Shown: positions 41,142 through 52,771 of the stretch, piece after piece
Numbering within the stretch: the first letter of the stretch is position 1
Layout of the letters: the number at the start of each line of letters is the position of its first letter
Origin: Desulfuromonadales bacterium
GTDB lineage: Bacteria; Desulfobacterota; Desulfuromonadia; Desulfuromonadales; Syntrophotaleaceae
DNA length: 53,489 nucleotides
Direction: 5' to 3'
NCBI GenBank assembly: GCA_003561875.1
Contig: PWVL01000005.1
Coordinates: 1 to 53,489, forward strand
The notes under the pieces: model-generated
Told to the model about the DNA's origin: nothing
Seen by the model: only the letters and a program-made list of their open reading frames with translations
The model's database searches: none
Program-made: the position numbers and the translations under genes

Positions 41142-42452
41142 ATGCAGGAAGTAAGAGTAGGACTGCTTGGATTCGGCACCATCGGTGCCGGTGTGGTCAG
41201 GGTTTTTCAACACAATGCTCCGGTGATGAGTGATCGCCTCGGAGCCACCCTTAAACTGGTGCGTATCGCCGATCTCGATATCACCACGGATCGTGGGGTG
41301 GAGGTTGAGCCGGGACTACTGACCACCGATGCCGACCAGGTTCTGACCGCGCCGGAGGTCGATGTGGTCATCGAGTTGGTCGGAGGCTACGAGCCGGCCC
41401 GCAGTTTTGTGCTCAAGGCGATCGAACACGGCAAACACGTGGTCACCGCCAACAAGGCGCTACTGGCCAAATACGGCGACGAAATTCTCGCGGCTGCTTC
41501 GAAAAAAGGCGTGGAGGTCATGTTTGAAGCCTCTGTGGGTGGCGGTATCCCGATTCTTTCGGCGATCAAGGAGAACCTTTGCGTCAACCGTTTTCGATCC
41601 ATCTTCGGTATTCTCAACGGCACCTGCAATTACATTTTGAGTCGCATGACCGAGGAGGGGGCTGCCTTTGCCACGGTTCTCAGGGACGCTCAGCAACAGG
41701 GTTATGCCGAGGCCGACCCCACCTTCGATATCGAGGGTGTTGACACGGCGCACAAATTGGCGATTCTGCTGACCCTGTGCTTTGGCACCCAGGTGGATCT
41801 GGAGCAGATTCATCTTGAAGGTATCAGCCAGATCTCCGCGGTGGACATCCAATTTGCCCGCCAGTTCGGCTACAAGATCAAGCTGCTGGCCATTGGCAAG
41901 GAGGTTGATGGGGAGATCGAAGCCCGGGTTCACCCAACTATGATTCCCCAGAACGCCCCGCTGGCCGATGTGGACGGCGTATTCAACGCGGTGCGTCTGG
42001 TCGGTGATTTTGTCGGTCCGGTCATGCTCTACGGCCAGGGAGCGGGAAGAGATGCCACCGCCAGCGCAGTGATGGGCGATGTAATGGCCATTGCCCGCAA
42101 TCTGCTTAAAAACGCGGTCGGTCGCACTCCGGCCAGGGCGCATCAGGAATGGGCCATCAGCCGCCGCCCGATTCGGGCCATGCATGAGATTGTCAGCCGT
42201 TACTATCTGCGCTTTACTACCGTAGATCGCCCCGGGGTGGTGGCCCAGATCGCTCGAGTGCTAGGCAACTTCGGTATCGGCATCTCTTCCATGATGCAAC
42301 CGGAAGGCCGCCATGTGGATACGGTGGCGATTGTGATCATGACCCATGAGGCTCGTGAAGCCGATATTCGTTCGGCTCTCGCCGAAATCGACCTGTTGGA
42401 AGTGGTTCAGGAACAAAGCCACTTCATTCGAATTGAAAATTCCATAGAATAG
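41142..42452 (+). CDS. hom: Homoserine dehydrogenase
   Basis: VGLLGFGTIGAGVVR, VVTANKALLAKYG, FEASVGGGIPI, GILNGTCNYILSRM; C-terminal ACT domain. Confidence 0.97.
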   Translation: MQEVRVGLLGFGTIGAGVVRVFQHNAPVMSDRLGATLKLVRIADLDITTDRGVEVEPGLLTTDADQVLTAPEVDVVIELVGGYEPARSFVLKAIEHGKHVVTANKALLAKYGDEILAAASKKGVEVMFEASVGGGIPILSAIKENLCVNRFRSIFGILNGTCNYILSRMTEEGAAFATVLRDAQQQGYAEADPTFDIEGVDTAHKLAILLTLCFGTQVDLEQIHLEGISQISAVDIQFARQFGYKIKLLAIGKEVDGEIEARVHPTMIPQNAPLADVDGVFNAVRLVGDFVGPVMLYGQGAGRDATASAVMGDVMAIARNLLKNAVGRTPARAHQEWAISRRPIRAMHEIVSRYYLRFTTVDRPGVVAQIARVLGNFGIGISSMMQPEGRHVDTVAIVIMTHEAREADIRSALAEIDLLEVVQEQSHFIRIENSIE

Positions 42453-42504
42453 CATCGGCTGATGACGCAAGGCGGACCATCTGTTCCCCTGGCCCGGTTG
42501 CCAA

Positions 42505-42549
42505 CCGAAATAAAAAAACGTCCGTATTACGGGCGTTTTTTTATTTCGG
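42505..42549. terminator. Bidirectional terminator (hom / trmL)
   Basis: CCGAAATAAAAAAACG-TCCGTATTACGGG-CGTTTTTTTATTTCGG. Confidence 0.92.
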
Positions 42550-42570
42550 TGGCTGGTCTTCTCTGGAACG

Positions 42571-43053
42571 TCAGCGCAGGCGGCCGGACTGACGGAGAGC
42601 TTCGTAAAGCACAATGCCGGCTGCGGTGGACAGGTTCAGGCTGCGAACCCGGTCGCTGAAGATGGGAATGCGAAGACAGCGTTCGACATGGCGGTTGAGC
42701 AGATCTTCCGGTAGCCCCTGAGTTTCCTTGCCGAAAACCAGAAAATCCCCGGGGCGGTATGCGGCCTGCACATAACTGCGCCGGGCTTTCTTCGAGGTAT
42801 ACCAGTAGCGAGCGTCGGAAAAAGCCTCCTGCAGGGCTTCCAGAGAGGTCCAGTGTCGCACGTCAACGGCACCCCAGTAATCGAGGCCAGCCCGTTTCAG
42901 GTAACGATCATCCAGGGAGAAGCCCAGCGGACCGACCAGATGCAGAACGCTTTGGGTAGCGCCGCAAAGGCGCGCAATGTTGCCGGTGTTGGGAGGGATT
43001 TCCGGTTCAACCAGAACGACGTGGAACGGTTTGGCGGCGCATGGCATGATCAT
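42571..43053 (-). CDS. trmL: tRNA (cytidine(34)-2'-O)-methyltransferase
   Basis: FHVVLVEPEIPPNTGNIARLCGAT, VFGKETQGLP, LNLSTAAGIVLYEALRQ. Confidence 0.93.
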   Translation of the reverse strand: MIMPCAAKPFHVVLVEPEIPPNTGNIARLCGATQSVLHLVGPLGFSLDDRYLKRAGLDYWGAVDVRHWTSLEALQEAFSDARYWYTSKKARRSYVQAAYRPGDFLVFGKETQGLPEDLLNRHVERCLRIPIFSDRVRSLNLSTAAGIVLYEALRQSGRLR

Positions 43054-43269
43054 TAAAGCCTTGGCGAATTGCTGGGGGTCACAGGTTTGTCGCAGAATTG
43101 GAAACGGACGACGGCACCATCAGGCTGTTGAAAGAGTCCTTCCCTGGACTTTTCCAGAGCGGCCTTCCAAAAACACGTTTACGGGACGGCAGCATAATCA
43201 AGGAGTTGGAGGTACATCTCTGATTTTGTACCCCCGTCTCCGACGCCATGAAGGGTTCGCGAAAGCCCG

Positions 43270-44580
<1,311 letters not shown>

Positions 44581-44683
44581 TTAATCTCAGGATAGAAATA
44601 CAGGGCCGATCATAGCAGAGTCCGAACTCCTGGGGGAAGCCCCTTGTGGCGAACCAATCCGTATCCAAGGAAGGGAAACGTCC

Positions 44684-46345
44684 ATGGACAGTCTTTACCG
44701 GCAGGCGGTTGTGGAGGAACTGCAGCATCTTCTGCCCGGCAGTCGGATCGACAAGATACAGCAACCGGCGGCTGCCGAGATTATTCTTACCCTCTGGAAC
44801 CGGGGACGCAGCCATCGCTTGCTGCTCTCATGCGAACCGAACCGTTTCCGTCTGCATCTGGTCACCGGGGTGTATCCCAACCCCGCAACGCCGCCGCGTT
44901 TTTGCCAGTTGCTTCGCGCCCGTCTGCAGACCCTGGAGGGCATCGAAGAGTCACCGAACGCCGATGGTATCTTGTTGCACTGTGGCGGCAGGCAGGACCG
45001 TCGCTACCGGCTCTATCTGGAACGCCGGGGACACAAAGGCAACCTGGTTCTGGTTGATGAGGAAGGTCTGGTAGTCGACGCGCTGCGCCGGATCGACGAC
45101 CCCGTCGCCCCGGTGCTTGCCGGACGCCCTCACCCGCCGGGGAAGGCCAACAAGGGAATTTCGCCGGAGCAGCTCCTTCATCAAGTGCCGAACCTTGGTC
45201 CCGAGGCATTCCGGGCCTGGCTGTCAGAACATGTGCGACCTATGCCCCGTTATCTGGCCGACGATCTGCTCGGGCTGGTGGCTTCGGGACGGTCGCCGCA
45301 GCAGGCCTTTGAAGTCCTTGTCGTAGCTCTTGGGCGTACTGCCAAGGAGTATGTGATCACAGAGCAGGACGGACGTTATCGGTTGCGGGTTGCGCTGTCG
45401 GGGATCAGCCAAGGCTCCGCAAAGGCGGTTTTCGATTCTCCTTCGGCCGCTGCCGAAGCTTATTACGACCGGTTTATGCCTTCGCGGGATCAACGGGGCG
45501 CTGCGGGCGAATTGAACGAGCTGGTGGCCAGGCAAATGAAGAAACTGACTCAGCGCCGGGCGCGGATCGAAGAGGATCTGGGCAAAGCGGCCCAAGCCGA
45601 CGAGTTCCGTCGGCAGGGAGAATTGTTGCTGGTCCATGCACATCGTATCCCTGCAGGTGCCGTCGAGGCCCTACTCGACGACCTTTGCCGCGAGCCCGTT
45701 GATAAGATCCGTGTCGACCTCAATCCCCGTCTCACCACCTGGCAGAACGCCGAACATCTGTTTCGACGCTACAAGAAGCTCAAGCGCAGTCGGGAACACA
45801 CGGAACGCAGGTTGCTTGAAACCGAACAGGAACTGCTTTGGTTGCAGGGGGTAGCCCTGTCGTTGCAGGAAGCGCGAAACGGCCCGGAGTTTCTTGCCAT
45901 TCGAACCGAATTAAGTGAGCAGGGGCTGCTTCGAAAGGCTGCAAATAAGGTGCGGAGAAGTTTGCCGGCGAAGACCGCCGGGGTGAGGGAGGCCGTGACT
46001 CCGGGCGGTTTTCGTCTGTTCTGGGGAGTGAACAACCGGGCCAACGATCATGTCAGCCAAAGCCTGTGTCAAGCCGCGGATCTGTGGTTTCATGCTCACG
46101 ATCAACCCGGTTGTCATCTGATTCTTAAACGTCCGGGCCAAGAGGAGGTGCCGTTGGAAGATCAGCTGTTTGCCGCAGCTCTGGCGGCGGGATATTCCAA
46201 GGCCGGTGGTGAGGGTCGGGCAACGGTAATGGTCAGTGAGGGACGCTGGGTCAGCAAACCGGCTGGAGCCCGCCCCGGTTTGGTCAGGGTGCGGCAATTC
46301 AAAACCCTGCGCGTGGTTCCGAGACGCATTGACACCAAAGGATAA
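44684..46345 (+). CDS. NFACT family (RqcH/Rqc2-type) protein
   Basis: NFACT-N-like start, coiled-coil middle, C-terminal NFACT-R GFRLFWGVNNRANDHVSQ...DLWFHAHDQPGCHLILK. Confidence 0.88.
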   Translation: MDSLYRQAVVEELQHLLPGSRIDKIQQPAAAEIILTLWNRGRSHRLLLSCEPNRFRLHLVTGVYPNPATPPRFCQLLRARLQTLEGIEESPNADGILLHCGGRQDRRYRLYLERRGHKGNLVLVDEEGLVVDALRRIDDPVAPVLAGRPHPPGKANKGISPEQLLHQVPNLGPEAFRAWLSEHVRPMPRYLADDLLGLVASGRSPQQAFEVLVVALGRTAKEYVITEQDGRYRLRVALSGISQGSAKAVFDSPSAAAEAYYDRFMPSRDQRGAAGELNELVARQMKKLTQRRARIEEDLGKAAQADEFRRQGELLLVHAHRIPAGAVEALLDDLCREPVDKIRVDLNPRLTTWQNAEHLFRRYKKLKRSREHTERRLLETEQELLWLQGVALSLQEARNGPEFLAIRTELSEQGLLRKAANKVRRSLPAKTAGVREAVTPGGFRLFWGVNNRANDHVSQSLCQAADLWFHAHDQPGCHLILKRPGQEEVPLEDQLFAAALAAGYSKAGGEGRATVMVSEGRWVSKPAGARPGLVRVRQFKTLRVVPRRIDTKG

Positions 46346-46428
46346 GGACGGGCGACAGAGCAACCGGCGGCCCGCAGACCCGCAGCGGTCGCGGAACGCC
46401 GGGGAGATGCACGGCGTGGTGCTTCGCG

Positions 46429-46704
46429 TCAATTGTTGATGCTTTCCCGAAGTCCTTTGCCGACTTTGAAAAACGGCAGTTTCTTGGGTTTGACGTCGAT
46501 GGTTTCGCCGGTTTTGGGGTTGCGGCCCGTGTAGGCCTTGTAGTCCTTGACCGTAATGCTGCCGAACCCACGGATTTCGATCCGGCCTCCGTCCGCCAGT
46601 GTCTCCGTCATGGCCTGAAAAATCAGATTGACGATTTCCTCAGCCTTTTTGTGGGTCAAATCCTTTTCAAAAGCCAGTGCCTCAATGAGATCGGATTTGT
46701 TCAT
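46429..46704 (-). CDS. HU/IHF family DNA-binding protein
   Basis: MNKSDLIEALAFEKDLTHKKAEEIVNLIFQAMTETLADGGRIEIRGFGSITVKDYKAYTGRNPKTGETIDVKPKKLPFFKVGKGLRE. Confidence 0.96.
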   Translation of the reverse strand: MNKSDLIEALAFEKDLTHKKAEEIVNLIFQAMTETLADGGRIEIRGFGSITVKDYKAYTGRNPKTGETIDVKPKKLPFFKVGKGLRESINN

Positions 46705-46791
46705 GGCGCCTCCAGAAAAGATGGCCAGGGTACTCAAGAGCCCGGATTTTTGAATTGCAACATAAGGTCCTGAAATTTATAGCGTAAGTAA

Positions 46792-46820
46792 AAGATATAC
46801 GGCACCCTTTGTGCTGTCAA
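46792..46820 (-). promoter_or_regulatory. Candidate promoter of the HU gene
   Basis: Minus strand TTGACA - 17 nt - TATCTT. Confidence 0.45.
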
Positions 46821-46968
46821 CCGTACAGCATGCTTTTGTTTTCAGCGCAGGTATTTTTCCCGCCTTAGAGCTGACTTTTCACGTTATTTACCAAGCGGCC
46901 AGAAACGAAAAGGACACGGGCTGCAGCGGGAGTCCTGCAAACTCTCGAATTAAGAATTCAAAACGAGT

Positions 46969-47003
46969 AATGTCAACCTTTTGTTTTGCAGATGGTTGAC
47001 ATT
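46969..47003 (+). promoter_or_regulatory. Candidate BirA-type biotin operator
   Basis: AATGTCAACC - N15 - GGTTGACATT, perfect 10-bp arms; resembles the BirA operator (TTGTnAACC-N14..16-GGTTnACAA), upstream of bioB. Confidence 0.8.
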
Positions 47004-47023
47004 GTGACCGGTCTTCTTATAAT
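46996..47023 (+). promoter_or_regulatory. Consensus sigma70 promoter of bioBDA
   Basis: Exact TTGACA - 16 nt - TATAAT; -35 sits inside the right operator arm. Confidence 0.8.
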
Positions 47024-47035
47024 CGATTGTTCCTG

Positions 47036-47096
47036 AAGGGGTTTGCGAAAGGATGCGGATTGTCCGCGGCAGGAAGTGTGATTTCGCGAACCCTTT
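47036..47096 (+). ncRNA. Structured 5' leader hairpin of bioB
   Basis: 15-bp continuous stem AAGGGGTTTGCGAAA / TTTCGCGAACCCTTT (two G.U) enclosing GCGGA-TTG-TCCGC. Confidence 0.55.
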
Positions 47097-47187
47097 AATT
47101 GCAGGTTTTGAAAGATTTTTCTGGAGATAATTTTTCTCCTGGTCATTACAGAACTCTTTAACGACTCATGCGGCGGGAAAACAATCC

Positions 47188-48174
47188 ATGCGGGAAACAA
47201 TACAGAATTGGACCCAGCGTGTGCTCTCGGGTGGGGCGCTGGCGGAAGACGAGGCCTTGGCCCTGCTGAGGATTCAGGGCGTCGATCTGGGCGATCTGTT
47301 CGCCGGGGCCCAACGGATCCGGCACCATTTCAAGGGCGATCGAGTTGCTCTTTGTTCCATAATTAATGCGAAATCAGGACGCTGCTCTGAAGACTGCGCC
47401 TTTTGTGCCCAATCGGTGCACCATCAGGCCCACAGCCCCGTTTATCCCCTCAAGCCGTTGGACGAAATTGTCGAGGGCGCCCGCCAGGCTGCGACGGCGG
47501 GTTGCAATTGCTACGGCATCGTCAGCAGCGGTTCGCGGCTCACGGCAGGTGTCGAAATGGATCGGCTGCTGGAGGCGATACGCCAGATTCGCGCCACCAC
47601 CGGCATTCGTCCCTCGGCCTCACTGGGCCTTCTCGACGAATCGACGGCCAGGGCCCTTGCCGACGCCGGCTTCGCCGTTTATCACCACAACCTGGAGACG
47701 GCCCGGTCGTTTTTTCCCCAGATTTGCACGACCCATGACTACGAGGAGGATGTGGAGACCGTTCGGTGGGCCAAACGGGCCGGCATGGCGGTTTGCTGCG
47801 GCGGTTTGTTCGGACTTGGCGAGAGCCTCCAACAGCGGGTCGAGTTGGCCCTGACCTTGCGCGAACTGGCTGTCGATTCGGTGCCCATCAATTATCTGGC
47901 ACCGGTGGATGGAACACCCCTGGCGGGTCGCAGTCCGTTGCCGCCTATGGATTGTCTGCGCATCATCGCCCTGTTCCGATTTGTGCTGCCCAAGGCCCGA
48001 ATCAGCGTCTGCGGAGGGCGGGAGCAAAATCTTGGTGAGTTCCAATCCTGGATCTTTATGGCTGGGGCCAGCGGTTTGATGGTGGGGAACTACCTGACTC
48101 AAAAGGGTCGGGATCTGCAGGTTGATTTGAAAATGATTCGCGACGCCGGGTTGAGTCATGCTTCCTGTCAGTGA
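47188..48174 (+). CDS. bioB: Biotin synthase
   Basis: INAKSGRCSEDCAFCAQSVHH radical-SAM CxxxCxxC; YHHNLETARSFFPQICTTHDYEE; YLAPVDGTPL. Confidence 0.97.
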   Translation: MRETIQNWTQRVLSGGALAEDEALALLRIQGVDLGDLFAGAQRIRHHFKGDRVALCSIINAKSGRCSEDCAFCAQSVHHQAHSPVYPLKPLDEIVEGARQAATAGCNCYGIVSSGSRLTAGVEMDRLLEAIRQIRATTGIRPSASLGLLDESTARALADAGFAVYHHNLETARSFFPQICTTHDYEEDVETVRWAKRAGMAVCCGGLFGLGESLQQRVELALTLRELAVDSVPINYLAPVDGTPLAGRSPLPPMDCLRIIALFRFVLPKARISVCGGREQNLGEFQSWIFMAGASGLMVGNYLTQKGRDLQVDLKMIRDAGLSHASCQ

Positions 48175-48871
48175 GTCACGGGGCCGGGGCATCTTTGTCA
48201 CCGGCACCGACACCGGGGTAGGCAAAACCCTGGCAGCAGCGGCACTGGCCCGATTTCTGGCCAACCAAGGCGTTCGGGTCGGGGTGATGAAGCCGGTGGA
48301 GAGCGGTGTGGCCGATCCCGCCCGACTGGGCGAAGACGGCGCTTTGCTGCGTTGGGCGTCGGGCTGCGATGCCCCTGTGCAGTTGATCGGCCCCTGCCGG
48401 CTCAAGGCCCCGGTGGCTCCCTCCCTGGCCGCCGAACTGGCCGGTATCCCTGTGGATATCGATGGTCTGGTCGCTGCCGCCCGGCAATTGCTGGAACGTT
48501 ACGAATTTCTGATTGTCGAAGGGGCTGGGGGGCTTATGGTGCCGTTGCAGGACGCATTTCTGGTTGGAGACCTGGCCTGCCGACTGGGTCTGCCCCTGGT
48601 CACAGTCTGCCGTCCCGGTCTGGGTACCATCAACCATACCCTGCTCACCCTACAGGCAGCCCGATGCTGGGGCCTGCGCCTTGCTGGACTGATCATCAGC
48701 GGTATGCCCGCCGAGCCGGATCTGGCGGAACGCCATGCACCTTCCATGCTGGCTGAACTGTCCGGCGTGGAGGTCCTGCAGGTGCTACCACGAGTCCCGG
48801 GGGAAGCGCGGCACAAAGTAGTGGCGCTTTCCCGGCAGTTTACCCCGACGATTCTGGACAAGATCCTTTAG
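48158..48871 (+). CDS. bioD: Dethiobiotin synthetase
   Basis: RGIFVTGTDTGVGKTLAAAALA, MKPVESGV, IVEGAGGLMVPL. Confidence 0.96.
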   Translation: MLPVSESRGRGIFVTGTDTGVGKTLAAAALARFLANQGVRVGVMKPVESGVADPARLGEDGALLRWASGCDAPVQLIGPCRLKAPVAPSLAAELAGIPVDIDGLVAAARQLLERYEFLIVEGAGGLMVPLQDAFLVGDLACRLGLPLVTVCRPGLGTINHTLLTLQAARCWGLRLAGLIISGMPAEPDLAERHAPSMLAELSGVEVLQVLPRVPGEARHKVVALSRQFTPTILDKIL

Positions 48872-48926
48872 TGGCGCAGGGTTGATCTTGAAAACTTTCC
48901 AAATAGAAAATCATTGTAGAATAATT

Positions 48927-48948
48927 GTTTATGTCGAATAACATAAAC
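48927..48948. repeat. Inverted repeat between bioD and bioA
   Basis: GTTTATGT-CGAATA-ACATAAAC. Confidence 0.7.
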
Positions 48949-48966
48949 GTCTTATGAGGTTTTTCG

Positions 48967-50316
48967 ATGAACTATGAGGACACTGTTCGCTACGATCGCC
49001 AGCATGTCTGGCACCCCTGTTCTCAGGAGAAAGACTACGAACTGCAGCCGCCGATTCCAGTGGCAAGAGGCGAGGGGGTATATCTCATCGACAAGGCCGG
49101 ACGCCGCTATATCGATGGGGTCTCCTCCTGGTGGGTCAACCTTTTCGGCCACAATCACCCTCGCCTTAATCGAACCCTGAAGAATCAGGTCGATCGCATC
49201 TCGCACCATATCTTTGCCGGCTTTACCCACGAACCGGCGGTGGAACTGGCCAGGCGTTTGAGTGCGCTGACACCGGGCAATCTGAGCCGGGTGTTTTTCG
49301 CCGACAACGGTTCGGCGGCGGTGGAGGTGGCGCTGAAGATGAGTTTTCAATATTGGCAGCAAAGCGGTCGGTCGGAAAAGATCCGTTTTGTGTCTCTTTC
49401 CGATGCCTATCACGGAGAAACCGTCGGCGCTCTGTCGGTGGGCGGATGCGATCTTTACCGGAAGGTTTACCAGCCCATGCTGTTGGAGACCTATCAGGCC
49501 CGGGGACCGGATTGTTACCGTTGTCCCTACGGTCTGCATCGCGACAGCTGCGACGCGCCCTGCTTCGAAACCCTGGAAAAGCTGGTACAGGAACATCGGG
49601 ATGAAGTCGCCGCCGTGATCATCGAACCGCTGATTCAGTGCGCTGCCGGCATGCGTATTTATCCGCCCGTTTATCTGCGCAAGCTGCGGGTTCTTTGCGA
49701 TGTCTGCCAGGTTCACTACATCGCCGACGAGATCGCTGTCGGTTTCGGTCGCACCGGCACCCTGTTCGCCAACGAGCAGGCCGGGGTGGCTCCCGATCTG
49801 CTGTGCCTCTCCAAGGGGATCACCGGCGGTTATCTGCCCTTGTCCGTCACCCTCGCCGGCGAAGAAATCTACCAGGCTTTTTATGACGATTACCAGAGTC
49901 TCAAGGCCTTTCTCCACTCCCATTCCTATACGGGCAATCCTCTGGCCTGTGCCCTGGCCGTCGAAGTGCTTAATATTTTTGAAGACGAAAAGATTCTGCA
50001 GCAGTTGCCGGCCAGGATGGGTTTGTTGGATCGCTACGCGGACCGCTTCGAAGCGCTGCCTCAAGTGGGTGAATTTCGCCGTTGCGGACTGGTGGCCGCG
50101 GTGGAGATGGTGGCCGACCGCAGCCGACGGACGCCCTATCCCTGGCAGCAGCGGCGCGGTTATAAGGTTTACAAAAAAGCCCTGGAGCGCGGCGCCCTGC
50201 TGCGGCCGTTGGGCAATGTGGTCTATTTTATGCCGCCCTTGACCATTCCCGAACCGGTGCTGGAAGAATTGCTCGAAACGGCTCTGCAGGCGGTCAAAGA
50301 AGTCACTGCCTGTTGA
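48967..50316 (+). CDS. bioA: Adenosylmethionine-8-amino-7-oxononanoate transaminase
   Basis: RQHVWHPCSQEKDYELQPPIPVARGEGVYLID, DGVSSWWVNLFGHNHPRLN, SKGITGGYLPLSVTL. Confidence 0.97.
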   Translation: MNYEDTVRYDRQHVWHPCSQEKDYELQPPIPVARGEGVYLIDKAGRRYIDGVSSWWVNLFGHNHPRLNRTLKNQVDRISHHIFAGFTHEPAVELARRLSALTPGNLSRVFFADNGSAAVEVALKMSFQYWQQSGRSEKIRFVSLSDAYHGETVGALSVGGCDLYRKVYQPMLLETYQARGPDCYRCPYGLHRDSCDAPCFETLEKLVQEHRDEVAAVIIEPLIQCAAGMRIYPPVYLRKLRVLCDVCQVHYIADEIAVGFGRTGTLFANEQAGVAPDLLCLSKGITGGYLPLSVTLAGEEIYQAFYDDYQSLKAFLHSHSYTGNPLACALAVEVLNIFEDEKILQQLPARMGLLDRYADRFEALPQVGEFRRCGLVAAVEMVADRSRRTPYPWQQRRGYKVYKKALERGALLRPLGNVVYFMPPLTIPEPVLEELLETALQAVKEVTAC

Positions 50317-50358
50317 AAAATTCCTGGACCGTCGTAAAATTCGACGGAGGAGGCTGCC

Positions 50359-50928
50359 ATGCTGTCGCCGGAAAATCATTTGCAGCAGGGAGACGCCCTG
50401 CTGGTGGTGGATGTGCAGAAGGATTTCTGTCCTCGGGGGAAACTGCCCATCCCTCGGGGGGACGAGGTCGTGACGGTGTTGAATCCCTGGATCGCCGCCG
50501 CGGCCGGGCGGGGAATCCCGGTGTTTCTGTCTCGTGACTGGCATCCCGCGGGGCACCCCAGCTTTCAGGATGCGGGCGGCCCCTGGCCGGTTCATTGTGT
50601 ACAGGATACTCCCGGTGCGGAATGGCATCCTCAGCTGCTCATTCCTGATACCGTCGAGGTGGTTACCAAGGGCACCCGTTACGATCAGGACCAGAATTCG
50701 GCATTTGATCAGACCGGACTGGCGGAAAAACTGCGGCGGGACGGGGTGCAGCGACTGTGGGTAGCCGGTCTGGCCCTTGATGTGTGCGTGTTGGCCACGG
50801 TGCGCGACGGCTGCCGCGAGGGTTTTGAGGTGCGGGTGCTGGTGGACGGTTGCCGGCCGGTAACCGAAGAGGGCGGTGAAAAGGCTCTTGACGCGATGCG
50901 GCAGGCCGGTGCAGTGCTGATAGAATAG
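50359..50928 (+). CDS. pncA: Nicotinamidase / isochorismatase family
   Basis: DALLVVDVQKDFCPRGKLPIP, SRDWHPAGHPSF, WPVHCVQDTPGAEWH, VAGLALDVCVLATVRD. Confidence 0.92.
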   Translation: MLSPENHLQQGDALLVVDVQKDFCPRGKLPIPRGDEVVTVLNPWIAAAAGRGIPVFLSRDWHPAGHPSFQDAGGPWPVHCVQDTPGAEWHPQLLIPDTVEVVTKGTRYDQDQNSAFDQTGLAEKLRRDGVQRLWVAGLALDVCVLATVRDGCREGFEVRVLVDGCRPVTEEGGEKALDAMRQAGAVLIE

Positions 50929-50954
50929 ACGGGGTTTTTCACCCTTCGACAATC

Positions 50955-50997
50955 CGACAACGGAAAAGGCCCTTCGCCAAGGTGAAGGGCCGTTGTC
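50955..50997. terminator. Terminator-like hairpin between pncA and purB (convergent)
   Basis: GACAACGG..GGCCCTTC-gccaaggt-GAAGGGCC..GTTGTC. Confidence 0.7.
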
Positions 50998-51023
50998 TGA
51001 TAATGCCGAATGATTCCCGGGGA

Positions 51024-52412
<1,389 letters not shown>

Positions 52413-52771
52413 CTATAGACGGGAAGGGGGCGCTGCGCAAGTTTCTTGACCGGCCGCACAAAGACGCGGATGAGCGCAGAACTTCTCCGGATGCGATGCC
52501 AGAATGGGAGGGAGCAGACAGGAAACAAGACAGGACCCCATAAAGGGCCCAATAAAGAAAAATCCGGCTTGGAGCCGGAAAAATGGTGTCGGCTATTAAA
52601 GGAGATCCGAAGGAAAGCGAGGAGGATAAAAGAGGCCCTGTTGTTGGCCGTTCGACTTTTTTCTGCGCTATCAAGTTGCGTTCACTGGCCCGAAATAAAT
52701 CTTCAACTTGTTGACTTAACCAACGAAACAAAAACTTCCCCAAAATGTTCGCCGCCGGCATGTGGGCGCTC

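Noticed and set aside
48952-50952. 666-aa antisense ORF over bioA and pncA
   Set aside because: Fully overlaps two clearly conserved plus-strand genes. The translation is His/Gln/Arg-rich with no recognisable motif; long antisense frames are expected from codon bias in GC-rich genes.
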